The notes: generated by a model not told the origin, from the sequence alone. Counted from the first letter of the stretch, positions 27,648 to 36,478 are shown. The stretch is DNA of 64,000 bases from Pseudomonas sp. ZH-FAD (GCF_002803095.1 NZ_PGLR01000029.1:1-64000); one strand, 5' to 3'. A program made the numbers and translations.

Positions 27648-28174
27648 TGCTGGCCTCCCTCGCCACGCTGGTCGAGCCAGGCGGTGTACAGGGAAACGAC
27701 GGCCAGCAGGGCGAAAGACGGCGCGAACGGCGTCATCGACCACCACATCGGAATGCCCATGATGATCGACTCTTCACCGTTGCGGTAAGTGTCCAGCGTG
27801 CCGATTACCGAGCGCCAGGCCAGCAGCGCCGCACAGGCGGCCATCAGCAGGCAGCCGAGGGTGTCGAGATAGCGCCGGGTGGTGGCCGAGGCGCGCAAGG
27901 TGAAGGCGTCGACGATGACGTTGCTACGACGCAGTTGGCACAGCGGCAGGAAACTCACCACGGCAATGCCGCAGCCCATCTGCACCAGCTCGACGTCACC
28001 GAGCAGTGGCGCGTCGAACAGGCTGCGCATGGTGATGCTGTAGGCCGACAGCAGGGTGATGGCGACCAGCACCAGGCCACCAGCCAGTGCCAGCCAGCGT
28101 GCCAGGACATCGAGCAACTGGCCGAACGGGCGCATGCGTTGAGGCTGCCCAGGCAAGGCAGGGTTTTCGATCAT
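27644..28174 (-). CDS. TRAP transporter small permease (DctQ type)
   Basis: A 176-residue protein with four membrane segments and the DctQ-type pattern (LLGDVELVQMGCGIAVVSFLPLCQLRRSNVIVD). The start at 28174 has a GGAGTCCTCTC site. It bridges the solute-binding protein and the large permease in the inner membrane. Confidence 0.9.
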   Translation of the reverse strand: MIENPALPGQPQRMRPFGQLLDVLARWLALAGGLVLVAITLLSAYSITMRSLFDAPLLGDVELVQMGCGIAVVSFLPLCQLRRSNVIVDAFTLRASATTRRYLDTLGCLLMAACAALLAWRSVIGTLDTYRNGEESIIMGIPMWWSMTPFAPSFALLAVVSLYTAWLDQRGEGGQQ

Positions 28175-28232
28175 GAGAGGACTCCGCAAGACCGGCACCG
28201 CAAGTGCCGGCCAACACAACGAGGGTTAACGA

Positions 28233-29285
28233 TCAGTGCGGCAGCTTGGCGTTGTAGCTTTCGATCAGGTCGCGCACTTCTTGCAGCAGCGCAGCACCGT
28301 TGTCGTTGCCCTTGCTCTCGACTTCCTTGATCCAGTCGTTGTCCAGCTTGCGGCCGATGGTCATCCACTTGGCCTGTTCTTCGGCGGGCAGTACATAGAT
28401 CTCGTTGCCACGCGATTGCGCCAGCTTGTGCCCGGTCTCGATCACGTTGGTATCCCAGATATGGCCAGCCTGGCGTGAGAGTTCACGGCCGCTGTTGTCG
28501 TCGATGATCTTGCGCAGGTCATCGGGCAGGCTGGCGTACTTGGCCGGGTTCATCGCCAGCACCAGCGCGGTGTGCATCAGCGCCGGCTGACCCGGCGCCA
28601 TTTCGGTGTGGTACTTGACCAGTTCCTGCAGCTTCAGTGCAGGGACCACGTCCCAGGGCAGCACGGCGCCGTCGACCACACCCTTGGATAGCGCTTCCGG
28701 CACCTGCGGTACCGGCATGGCCACCGGGGTGGCGCCGAGCATGGAGATCAGCTTGGTGGAGATGCGGTTGGCCGAGCGCAGTTTCAGGCCACGGAAGTCG
28801 GCCAGACTACGCACCGGTTTTTTCGCCGTATGCAGCAGCGCGCCATCGGTCAGGTGCGTCGCGAGCAGATGCACGTCGGCGAACTCCTTCTGCCCGTGGG
28901 CTTCGAGGAAATCCCACATGGCCTGGCTGCTGGCTTCCGAAGAGCGGCTCATGAACGGCATCTCGAATGCCGATGCCAGCGGGAAGCGGCCGCTGGTGTA
29001 GCCAGGCAGGGTCCAGACGATGTCGGCGACGCCGTCACGCGCCTGGTCGATCAGCTGCGGCGGGGTGCCGCCCAACTGCATGGAGGGGTAGAACTGAAAC
29101 TGGATCCGACCATTGGATTCGGCGGTGATCTTCTCTGCCCAGGGCTTGAGAAAGTCGGCTTGGGTCACCGAGTGCGCTGGCAGGAAGTGGTGAACCTTGA
29201 GGGTGACCTCGGCCTCGTCGGCGTTGGCCCAGGTCATGACGCTGGTGGCAAGCAGCGTCAGCAAAGCCTTGGAAAGCTTGTGCAT
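28233..29285 (-). CDS. TRAP transporter solute-binding protein (DctP type)
   Basis: A 350-residue periplasmic binding protein with a signal peptide (about 1-22, TWANA-DEAEV) and the DctP family core, including FRGLKLRSANRISTKLISMLGATPV with the arginine that normally clamps a carboxylate. It starts the TRAP set dctP-Q-M. Substrates of such proteins include C4-dicarboxylates and aromatic or alicyclic acids; the cluster favours a ring carboxylate (inference). Possible operator dyads lie at 29405-29488 upstream. Confidence 0.9.
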   Translation of the reverse strand: MHKLSKALLTLLATSVMTWANADEAEVTLKVHHFLPAHSVTQADFLKPWAEKITAESNGRIQFQFYPSMQLGGTPPQLIDQARDGVADIVWTLPGYTSGRFPLASAFEMPFMSRSSEASSQAMWDFLEAHGQKEFADVHLLATHLTDGALLHTAKKPVRSLADFRGLKLRSANRISTKLISMLGATPVAMPVPQVPEALSKGVVDGAVLPWDVVPALKLQELVKYHTEMAPGQPALMHTALVLAMNPAKYASLPDDLRKIIDDNSGRELSRQAGHIWDTNVIETGHKLAQSRGNEIYVLPAEEQAKWMTIGRKLDNDWIKEVESKGNDNGAALLQEVRDLIESYNAKLPH

Positions 29286-29404
29286 CGCAAATGTCCTTTC
29301 TTATTCATTGTTAGTAGGCGACTCAGGTACAGCCAAATTCGGCTGCAATACTGCCGCCGCTAGGATTCGCTGCTCGCATGGTGCGAGTTAGCGAGGGGCT
29401 ATTC

Positions 29405-29488
29405 AATTCGATTAACGACTTAGTGTGCGATAAACGAACGAATTGCGTAGACCTGGGACGTGCTGTTGGCGCGCCAGGCGATTATCGG
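29405..29488 (-). promoter_or_regulatory. Possible IclR-type operator cluster upstream of the TRAP genes
   Basis: Three related half-sites lie in the pobA-TRAP gap: CGATTAACG (29409-29417), GCGATAAACG (29427-29436) and GGCGATTATCGG (29477-29488). The last is identical over 12 bases to the right arm of the PcaR box at 15114. AATTCG at 29405 and CGAATT at 29439 bracket the first two. Function is inferred only from resemblance. Confidence 0.4.
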
Positions 29489-29542
29489 TCAAGGGCTCCC
29501 GTGTGAGGGGTAAGGTGCGCCGTCCTGCGGCTGAGAAATGCG

Positions 29543-30727
29543 CTATTCGATGGCCTCGTAGGGCAGGCCGACGTAGTTTTCAGCAATGGTTTTGCGGCCG
29601 GCTTCGGAGCTGACGAAGTAGTCCAGTTCGGTCTCCTGCATGCGGCGGCTGAAGGCATCGGTATCGGGGAAGCGATGCAGCATCGAGGTCATCCACCAGG
29701 AGAAACGCTCGGCCTTCCAGATGCGCCTCAGGCAGATCGCCGAGTAGCGCTCGAGCAGATCCACGCGGCCTTCGCGGTAGACCTTGAGCAGGATGCGGTA
29801 CAGCGTGCTGACGTCGCTGGCGGCCAGGTTCAGGCCCTTGGCGCCGGTCGGCGGCACGATGTGCGCGGCATCACCGAGCAGAAACAGGCGGCCGTACTGC
29901 ATCGGTTCGACGACGAAGCTGCGCAGTGGCGCGATGCTCTTTTCGATCGAAGGCCCGGTTATCAACTGGCTGGCGATATCGCTGGGCAGGCGGCGCTTGA
30001 GTTCGTCCCAGAAGCGCTCGTCGGACCAGTCTTCGACCTTCTCCTCGGCGCCCACCTGCACGTAGTAACGCGTGCGTGTCGGCGAACGCATGCTGCACAG
30101 GGCGAAGCCACGTGCGTGGTTGGCGTAGATCAGCTCCTCATGTACCGGCGGGGTATCGGCAAGGATGCCCAGCCAGCCGAACGGATATACGCGCTCGAAT
30201 TCCTGAAGTACCCCAGCCGGAATGGATTGTCGCGATACGCCATGGAAGCCATCGCAGCCCGCGATGTAATCGCACGTCAGGCGCTGCGTACGGCCCTCAT
30301 GCTCGAAGGTCAGGTAAGGGCGCTCGCCCTTGAGTTCGTGCAACTGCACCTGGCTGGTGTTGTACAGGGTGACGGCGCCGCTGGCCTGGCGTGCTTCCAT
30401 CAGGTCGCGAGTGACTTCGGTCTGGCCGTAGACCATCACGCTCTTGCCACCGGTCAGCCCCTTGAGGTCGATGCGCTCGCAGCGGCCATCGAAGGCCAGT
30501 TGGAAACCATCGTGTGGCAAGCCTTCGCGATCCATGCGCGCGGCCACGCCGGCCTCGCGCAGCAGGTCGACCATACCCTGTTCGAGCACGCCGGCGCGGA
30601 TGCGGCCGAGCACGTAGTCGGGGCTCTGGCGTTCGAGGATGACGTTGTCGATGCCGGCGTTGTGCAGCAGTTGACCGAGCAGCAGGCCGGAAGGGCCAGC
30701 GCCGATGATGGCGACCTGAGTGTTCAT
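29543..30727 (-). CDS. pobA: 4-hydroxybenzoate 3-monooxygenase
   Basis: A 394-residue class A flavoprotein monooxygenase of exactly the usual PHBH length. It has GAGPSGLLLG at the FAD site, CDGFHGVSR, and LLGDAAHIVPPTGAKGLNLA. It uses NADPH and O2 to make protocatechuate from 4-hydroxybenzoate. The ATG at 30727 follows TGGAGAACAAT on the minus strand. It diverges from pobR across 135 bases. Confidence 0.96.
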   Translation of the reverse strand: MNTQVAIIGAGPSGLLLGQLLHNAGIDNVILERQSPDYVLGRIRAGVLEQGMVDLLREAGVAARMDREGLPHDGFQLAFDGRCERIDLKGLTGGKSVMVYGQTEVTRDLMEARQASGAVTLYNTSQVQLHELKGERPYLTFEHEGRTQRLTCDYIAGCDGFHGVSRQSIPAGVLQEFERVYPFGWLGILADTPPVHEELIYANHARGFALCSMRSPTRTRYYVQVGAEEKVEDWSDERFWDELKRRLPSDIASQLITGPSIEKSIAPLRSFVVEPMQYGRLFLLGDAAHIVPPTGAKGLNLAASDVSTLYRILLKVYREGRVDLLERYSAICLRRIWKAERFSWWMTSMLHRFPDTDAFSRRMQETELDYFVSSEAGRKTIAENYVGLPYEAIE

Positions 30728-30862
30728 TATTGTTCTCCAGTAAGTGATCGGCTGTATGTCGATTCACAGGCTCAGGTCTGTATTTTTTGTGGATACATGC
30801 ATGGTTAGAAGGCAATATCGAAAAGGATTCTTGGACTTTTCGATGATTTTAAGAGCCCGCTC

Positions 30863-31732
30863 ATGATTGCTTCGAAAGCCTCCCTGGTGCCGGTATTCAA
30901 GCTGTACGGTGAGACGACCGAATGGCCGACCCCCGACCTTATCCATTGCGAATCGATTCCCGAGCGCAGCCAGTTGCACGGTTGGGAAATCAAACCGCAC
31001 CGCCACGCTGACCTGCTGCAGTTGCTCTATGTGCAGGCAGGTGAGGCGGCGCTGGAGGTGGAGGGGCAAGTGCGCCTGGTGCGCAGTGCTTCGTTGCAGG
31101 TCGTGCCGGCGCTGTGCGTGCACGGCTTTCGTTTCTCGCGTGATGTTCAGGGTTATGTGCTGAGCCTGGCGCGGCCGCTGGTGGAGCAACTGGCCGCGCC
31201 GCTGGGCCAGCAATGCTTGCAGAGTCCCATGTGCTATGAGGTTGGCGAGCAGCGCCGTTATCTGGATGCCTTGTTCGAATCGATCAGCCAGGAGTACGGC
31301 CGTCTGGAGCCGGCGCGGGAGCTGATGCTGCAATCGCTGATCAGTGTCCTGCTGGTTGCCATCGCGCGCCGGCAACTGGCGCGAAGCGAGGCGCAGGAGC
31401 CTGCCGATGGCCGAGGGCGCGAGCATGTGCAGGCTTTCGTGCATTTGCTCGAAGTGCACTTTCGCGAGCATCTACCGATCGAACACTACGCCTCGCGCCT
31501 GGGGATCAGTGCCGCTCACCTCAATGCGCTGTGCCGGCGGCTGGCCGGGCAATCCGCATTGCAGCTGATCAATCAGCGTCTGTTGCTCGAGGCCAAGCGC
31601 TGTCTGGTGTACACCACCATGACGGTGAGCCAGGTGTCAGACAGTCTGGGCTTTTCCGAACCGGGCTATTTTTCCCGTTTCTTCAAGCGTGGCAGCGGGC
31701 TTTCGCCCAAGGCATTTCGCCTGCATCGCTGA
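30863..31732 (+). CDS. pobR: AraC-family activator of pobA
   Basis: A 289-residue AraC-family protein: an N-terminal cupin-like region (HRHADLLQLLYVQAGEA near residue 48) and a C-terminal double HTH (ASRLGISAAHLNALCRRLAG; VSQVSDSLGFSEPGYFSRFFKR). AraC-type PobR/PobC proteins activate pobA in pseudomonads in response to 4-hydroxybenzoate, and this gene is divergent from pobA. The intergenic region 30728-30862 must hold both promoters. Its TGA lies in the loop of a strong hairpin. Confidence 0.88.
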   Translation: MIASKASLVPVFKLYGETTEWPTPDLIHCESIPERSQLHGWEIKPHRHADLLQLLYVQAGEAALEVEGQVRLVRSASLQVVPALCVHGFRFSRDVQGYVLSLARPLVEQLAAPLGQQCLQSPMCYEVGEQRRYLDALFESISQEYGRLEPARELMLQSLISVLLVAIARRQLARSEAQEPADGRGREHVQAFVHLLEVHFREHLPIEHYASRLGISAAHLNALCRRLAGQSALQLINQRLLLEAKRCLVYTTMTVSQVSDSLGFSEPGYFSRFFKRGSGLSPKAFRLHR

Positions 31733-31750
31733 GTAGCGATGCAGGCGAAA
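31715..31750. terminator. Perfect 16-base hairpin between convergent pobR and tctC
   Basis: TTTCGCCTGCATCGCT (31715-31730), loop GAGT, and AGCGATGCAGGCGAAA (31735-31750) match completely. The left arm is still pobR coding sequence. No T-run follows on either strand, so it may block convergent read-through or protect 3' ends rather than act as a classical terminator. Confidence 0.65.
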
Positions 31751-31787
31751 GAGAGGCAGGCGCCGAAGGCACCCGCTGGGGAAGGGC

Positions 31788-32789
31788 TCAGGGCTTGGCG
31801 ATGCCGACCGAGTCCGGGGAAATTTCGATGGCCTTGGCCTTGTACATCGACCAGGTGGTGACCGACTGCCAGCGCTTGAGGAACTCTTCAGCTTCGGCGC
31901 CGTTGAGGTTCAGGCTCTGCGCGCCGAAGTTCTTCAGGAAGCCCTGGAACTCGGGGTTGGCAACGGCTTTGGCGTAGGCGTCGACCAGCTTCTGCTTGAC
32001 GTCGTCCGGGGTGTCCTTGTGCACGAAGGCGCCCCAGAACGGGCCCCATGGCAGGTACTCGGCGATGGCCGGCAGGGACTTGGTGATTGGCTCGACGCCC
32101 GGCAGCTCAGGGGTTTCCTCTGTAGCGAACACGGCCAGGGCCTTGAGCTTGCCGCTGCGTACCAGTTCACGGGCGGCGGCCAGGCTCAGAGGCATGAAGT
32201 CGATGTGCTTGCCCATCAGCGCAGTGATGCCGGGGCCGTCGCCACCGAAGGTCACTTCACGCACTTTCAGCTCGTCCACCGCGTTGATCATCGCGCTGAC
32301 GGTGCTCGGCAGGCCGCCGGCGCCGGTGGAGCCCATGCGCAGGGTGTCCGGGTTGGCTTTGGCAGCGGCCATCAGTTCGGCCATGTTGTTGAACGGCGCG
32401 TCGGCGTTGGCGGCGATCACCACCACGTTCTGGCCGATGATGTTGACCGGGTAGAAGTCGGCGTAATCGAAGTCGGCGAGTTTCAACACTTTATAGAGCT
32501 GCGGGTTCTCAGCGCCGAGCAGGATGGTGTAACCGTTCGGCCGCTGCTGCATGACGTGGGTGCTGCCGATCACGGCGGTGCCACCCGGGCGGTTGTTGAG
32601 GATGAACTTGCCACCCAGTTCCTTCTCCACGTACGGAGTCAGGCTGCGCATGACGTTGTCGGTGGCGCCGCCTGCACCCCAGGGAATGACCGCCTGGATG
32701 CTGCGCTCGGGGTATTCGGCGTGGGCTGGCAGAGCCATGGTGAGGGCGCTGAGTCCGAGAGCGGCGCCAGTCAGTAGCGATTTGAACAT
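31788..32789 (-). CDS. tctC: Tripartite tricarboxylate transporter, solute-binding protein
   Basis: A 333-residue TctC/Bug-family periplasmic protein with a signal peptide (ending LPAHA-EYPERS) and the family motifs VIPWGAGGATDNVMR and NRPGGTAVIG. It captures a carboxylated substrate for TctAB. The start at 32789 follows GGAGAGTCTCCAC; an ATG five codons upstream is possible. The gene is the last of the leftward tctBAC set. Substrate unknown; the neighbours suggest a quinate-like alicyclic acid. Confidence 0.92.
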   Translation of the reverse strand: MFKSLLTGAALGLSALTMALPAHAEYPERSIQAVIPWGAGGATDNVMRSLTPYVEKELGGKFILNNRPGGTAVIGSTHVMQQRPNGYTILLGAENPQLYKVLKLADFDYADFYPVNIIGQNVVVIAANADAPFNNMAELMAAAKANPDTLRMGSTGAGGLPSTVSAMINAVDELKVREVTFGGDGPGITALMGKHIDFMPLSLAAARELVRSGKLKALAVFATEETPELPGVEPITKSLPAIAEYLPWGPFWGAFVHKDTPDDVKQKLVDAYAKAVANPEFQGFLKNFGAQSLNLNGAEAEEFLKRWQSVTTWSMYKAKAIEISPDSVGIAKP

Positions 32790-32856
32790 GTGGAGACTCT
32801 CCATCGGTTGTTGTTGTGAGCCCCTGTCGGCCGGGGCACGCCTTGGAACCTGGGTA

Positions 32857-34371
32857 TCAGCCGCGCGCCGAAGCGGGGCTGAGCTTGCTCTTGAGTTTCT
32901 TCAGCAGCGGGGTGTTGCCCAGCAGGATCAGCACCACCGCGGCGCTGAGGATCAGCGACAGCGGGCTGGTGACCAGCCCTTGCAGCAGCTCCACCGGGTT
33001 GTCACCGGCCGAGGACATGGCCTGGCGGTACGAGGTGTCCATCAACGGGCCGAGGATGGCGCCGAGAATGATCGGCCCCATCTGGAAGCCGAAGATCTTC
33101 AGCAGATAGCCGAGCACCCCGAAGCCGAGCATCCAGTACACCTCGGTCATGCTGCTGTTGATCGAGTAGGTACCGACCACGCAGAGCACGAGGATCAGCG
33201 GAATCAGCACGGCCTTGGGCATTTCCACGAACTTGGCGAAGAGCTTGATGCCCATCAGGCCGAAGATCATCAGAAACACGTTGGCCAGCAGCAGGTTGCC
33301 GACGGTGAAGTAGAAAATGTGCGGGTTTTCCACCATCAGCATCGGGCCGGGATTGAGGCCGTGTACCACCAGGGCACCGATGATCACTGCGGTGACTGCA
33401 TCACCGGGCATACCCAGGGTCAGCATCGGCACGTAGGCGCCACCGACCGCCGCACTGTTGGCGGTTTCCGGGGCGACCAGGCCTTCGTAGGCACCCTTGC
33501 CGAAGGGCCTGGAGGGATTTTTCACGGTGCGTTTGGCATGGTCGTAGGCCATCAGCGCGGCGATATCACCGCCGACGCCCGGCAGTACGCCGACGATGAC
33601 GCCAATGATCGAGGTGCGGATCGACAACGGCAGGAACTTCAGGACCATGGCGAAGGACGGCAGGATCTTGTCCACCTTCTGGCGGATGACCGGGCTGTCG
33701 AGGTTATGCAGTTGATAGAAGGCCTCGGCAACGCCGAACAGGCCGATCATCAGTACCACGTAGTGGATGCCGCCCATCAGCTCGACCTGGCCCAGGGTGA
33801 AACGCCCTTGTGCTGTAACCGGGTCCATCCCGACCAGGCCGATCACCGCGCCCAATGCAGCGGCGAAGATGCCTTTGGCCAGCGAGCCTTCGGCCAGGCT
33901 GCCGACCAGCAGCAGGCCGATGGTGGCGACCAGGAAGTAGTCACGCGGGGCGAAGCGCAGGGCCAGTTCACCGATCAGCGGTGCGGCGCTGGCGAGCATG
34001 ATGGTGCCGACGATACCGCCGACCACCGACATCACGGTACTCAGGCCGATGGCGCGACCGGCTTCACCCTGTTGCGCCAGCGGGTAGCCGTCGAAGGCCG
34101 TGGCCACCGAGGAGGGCGCGCCGGGAATGTTCAACAGGATGGCGCTGCGCGAGCCACCGTAAACGCCGCCGATGAAGATGCCGACGATCAGCGCCAGCGC
34201 ATCGTTGACATCCCAGGAGAAGGTGAAGGACACCAGGATGGACACCGCCATGGTCACCGACAGGCCCGGGATGGCGCCGATATAGATGCCGGCGAAAGTG
34301 CCCAGCGCAGTCAGCATCAGCAGCTGCGGGTCACTCCAGGCCATCAGCAGGTAGGAAAGGGTATCGCTCAT
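32857..34371 (-). CDS. tctA: Tripartite tricarboxylate transporter, large permease
   Basis: A 504-residue TctA-family membrane protein with about 12 helices and the typical LGTFAGIYIGAIPGLSVTM and GVYGGSRSAILLNIPG motifs, repeated in a second half (VGVLPGVGGDIAAL). It works with TctB and TctC. It begins 13 bases after tctB. Confidence 0.93.
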   Translation of the reverse strand: MSDTLSYLLMAWSDPQLLMLTALGTFAGIYIGAIPGLSVTMAVSILVSFTFSWDVNDALALIVGIFIGGVYGGSRSAILLNIPGAPSSVATAFDGYPLAQQGEAGRAIGLSTVMSVVGGIVGTIMLASAAPLIGELALRFAPRDYFLVATIGLLLVGSLAEGSLAKGIFAAALGAVIGLVGMDPVTAQGRFTLGQVELMGGIHYVVLMIGLFGVAEAFYQLHNLDSPVIRQKVDKILPSFAMVLKFLPLSIRTSIIGVIVGVLPGVGGDIAALMAYDHAKRTVKNPSRPFGKGAYEGLVAPETANSAAVGGAYVPMLTLGMPGDAVTAVIIGALVVHGLNPGPMLMVENPHIFYFTVGNLLLANVFLMIFGLMGIKLFAKFVEMPKAVLIPLILVLCVVGTYSINSSMTEVYWMLGFGVLGYLLKIFGFQMGPIILGAILGPLMDTSYRQAMSSAGDNPVELLQGLVTSPLSLILSAAVVLILLGNTPLLKKLKSKLSPASARG

Positions 34372-34384
34372 CTCGGGTGCCTCG

Positions 34385-34855
34385 TTATGGCAGGTAAACG
34401 CTGAACGCCAGGCTGAACAACAGGTAGATCAGCACCAGCAACACAGCTGCGATCAGGATTGCGTTGAGTACGCGGCCGCCTCGCAGGTAGACGATCGACA
34501 GCACCAGAAAAGCGAAGGTGCTGACGTAGAAGCTGACCCACTGGATCGCCGCCAGGTACGCAACGGCCAGCAGGCCGAAGACCAGGGTGCGGCGTGGGAA
34601 GTGGGTGTCGCGAAATTGCTGGAAGGCATCCAGCCAGCCACTGCAATCAGGCTTGGCCTTGCCGATCAGCTCGACGGCGATCTTCAGCGCGGAGAGGATC
34701 ATCACCAGCGCGACGCCGAGGGGAAACGCTCCAGGGGAATTGACCGAGGAGAAACCGGAAATCTGGTAGGCCAGATAGAACACCACCAGGCTCGCCAGTA
34801 ACAGCAGGACACAGAAGGTGCGCTCGCCGACCAGCATCTTGTCTGTCTTGTTCAT
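34385..34855 (-). CDS. tctB: Tripartite tricarboxylate transporter, small permease
   Basis: A 156-residue TctB-family protein with four membrane segments (starting ERTFCVLLLLASLVVFYLAY). The start at 34855 (MNKTDKMLVGE) follows CGGAGCGATAG on the minus strand. The family varies greatly in sequence; the assignment rests on size, topology and position before tctA. Confidence 0.85.
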   Translation of the reverse strand: MNKTDKMLVGERTFCVLLLLASLVVFYLAYQISGFSSVNSPGAFPLGVALVMILSALKIAVELIGKAKPDCSGWLDAFQQFRDTHFPRRTLVFGLLAVAYLAAIQWVSFYVSTFAFLVLSIVYLRGGRVLNAILIAAVLLVLIYLLFSLAFSVYLP

Positions 34856-34895
34856 GCTATCGCTCCGACAGAATGGGGGAGGGTAAGGGGCTGAG

Positions 34896-35111
34896 TCAGG
34901 CTTTGCGCGCTGGCAGCAGTCTGGCAAGCAGCGAGCTGATCAGGCGCGGCCGAGAGCTCCCGTGCATGTCATGACAGGCAGGGGCGAGGGCGGGCATGGC
35001 TAGCGTCGATAGGGATGACCAGTCGTCGAGCAACGAGCTGGGCGCCGGACGAGGAGCGATCCTCGCTGTGGCAGGGGTGGCCGGGGCACGCAGGTGCATA
35101 GGCTGTGACAT
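34896..35111 (-). CDS. Possible small leader protein of the tct operon (71 aa)
   Basis: An ATG at 35111 is preceded by AAGAAGG at good spacing on the minus strand and opens a 71-residue frame ending 40 bases before tctB. It is rich in Pro, Ala, Arg and Ser, with no signal peptide or membrane segment. I do not recognise it. It would be the first gene read leftwards from the operator region at 35252-35286. It may equally be untranslated leader; GC-rich DNA gives such frames by chance. Confidence 0.3.
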   Translation of the reverse strand: MSQPMHLRAPATPATARIAPRPAPSSLLDDWSSLSTLAMPALAPACHDMHGSSRPRLISSLLARLLPARKA

Positions 35112-35251
35112 GACAATTGACCTTCTTATATTTATTGGCTGCTGAAACATTCGAAGCGTGATGCACCAGGCAGAAGATCGCTTCGGTTTCAGGCGTGGTA
35201 GGAATAGTGGGCCGACCAGGCTGGCCATTTCAATTCGCTAAACGGGGTTTT

Positions 35252-35286
35252 GTTCGATAACCGAACAAGAACGAACCAGTTAGTAC
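35252..35286. promoter_or_regulatory. Composite IclR-type plus TetR-type operator (tct / IclR gene)
   Basis: GTTCGATAACCGAAC (35252-35266) is an IclR-type palindrome. Seven bases later GAACCAGTTAGTAC (35273-35286) forms a TetR-type box around AACCAGTT. The same pair in the same order and nearly the same spacing stands before quiC at 39356. The site lies between the leftward tct genes and the rightward IclR gene. Confidence 0.65.
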
Positions 35287-35409
35287 ATTGTGCGTCGCGC
35301 TGGCAGTATCGCGCGTCCGTGGCCCAGCATCCAGAGGCAGGCTCCCGTCTGGCTCGCATCGCCGGGCGCTTGTCTCTTAGAATCGGCGCAAATTTTCCAG
35401 GACATTCTC

Positions 35410-36186
35410 ATGGCCGGCAGTCAGATCGAACGCGCGCTCAGCCTTCTCGAAAGCCTCACTCGTGATGCCCGTGGCGTGCAGATGCAGGCCCTGGCCGATG
35501 AGCTGGATATTCCCAAGAGCGCCACGCATCGCATGCTCGCCGAGCTGATGCGCCTGGGCTATGTGCGCCAGGATGCGCTCACCAGTCGCTATCGGCTGTC
35601 GACCAAACTGGTGGCGCTGGGCTTTCGCTACCTGGCCAATAGCGGCGCCGATGTGGTACAGCCGATTCTCGATGCCCTGGCTGAAACCAGCGGCGAGCTG
35701 GTGCGCCTGGGCGTGATCGAGGGCGAGCGCCAGACCTGGATCGCCAAGAGCCAGGGGGCTCGTTCCGGCCTGCGTTACGACCCGGACATGGGGCGTGACG
35801 CACCGCTGTTCTATACCGCCTCCGGGCATGCCTGGCTGGCCAGCATGAGCGATGCAGACGCGTTGGCGTTGGTGGCGCGGCAGGGTATCGCCGACCCTGC
35901 CGACTTCGGTACCAACGCCCCGCGCAATGAACAGGAGCTGCTGACGCGCCTGGCCCTGGCGCGTCAGCAGGGCTATGCCTGGGTGATGGAAAGTTCGTCG
36001 CTGGGTACCGCTGCACTGGCCGCCGTGGTGCGTCACCCTGTCGAAGGACGGGTGCTCGGCGTGCTCAGCATTGCGGGGCCCAGTGCTCGTCTGCCTCTGA
36101 CGCGTATCGAGCAACTGGCGCCTGAGCTGCTGGCCGCCGCCGCCGAACTGTCCGCCGCCAGCCCTGCCTCCGAACTGTTCGCCTGA
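35410..36186 (+). CDS. IclR-family transcriptional regulator
   Basis: A 258-residue IclR regulator with an N-terminal winged HTH (about 5-70: GVQMQALADELDIPKSATHRML) and a C-terminal effector domain (GVIEGERQTWIAKSQG, YTASGHAWLA). The ATG at 35410 gives the normal family start; earlier codons lie near the operator. It diverges from the tct operon and probably controls it and quiC through the GTTCGATWAYCGAAC palindromes (inference). It is clearly different from pcaR in this window. The effector may be a quinate pathway compound. Confidence 0.85.
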   Translation: MAGSQIERALSLLESLTRDARGVQMQALADELDIPKSATHRMLAELMRLGYVRQDALTSRYRLSTKLVALGFRYLANSGADVVQPILDALAETSGELVRLGVIEGERQTWIAKSQGARSGLRYDPDMGRDAPLFYTASGHAWLASMSDADALALVARQGIADPADFGTNAPRNEQELLTRLALARQQGYAWVMESSSLGTAALAAVVRHPVEGRVLGVLSIAGPSARLPLTRIEQLAPELLAAAAELSAASPASELFA

Positions 36187-36213
36187 GCAGGTAGCAAGCG
36201 ACACGCCCAGCCC

Positions 36214-36256
36214 GCGTAGGAGCGGCTTCAGCCGCGATCAGCGTCCTTCGCGGCAC
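36214..36256. repeat. Partial REP-like element
   Basis: GTAGGAGCGGCTTCAGCCGC (from 36214) is followed only by a short diverged arm CCTTCGCGGC. A fragment of the GTGCGC...GCGCCCTACG family lies nearby at 36302-36325. The remaining gap up to 36478 shows one small dyad, GAACTGAGTTC, at 36396-36406, close to the likely promoter of the next operon. Confidence 0.5.
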
Positions 36257-36478
36257 CGCCGTGCCTGCAGGTAACCCGCGGGCCTGATCCCGAAGGGCTC
36301 AGTGCGCATGGCGCGCCCTACGAATCCTGTGTCGACTTCTGGGTGTGCAGCGAAGCCTGGGGCATTCCCTGCATTTTCGCCTTGCGCAATTTTCGGAACT
36401 GAGTTCTAAATATTAAAAAGGTCTGCGCCTGATGCGTTCGGTGCACCCGCGTGAGAACGACAACAAGAGGATCATCGC

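Noticed and set aside
32551..34404. Long open frame of 617 codons on the plus strand
   Set aside because: It is antisense to tctA and the start of tctC, is extremely rich in Gln, His, Asp and Ala, and lacks a ribosome site. It reflects the third-position GC bias of tctA.
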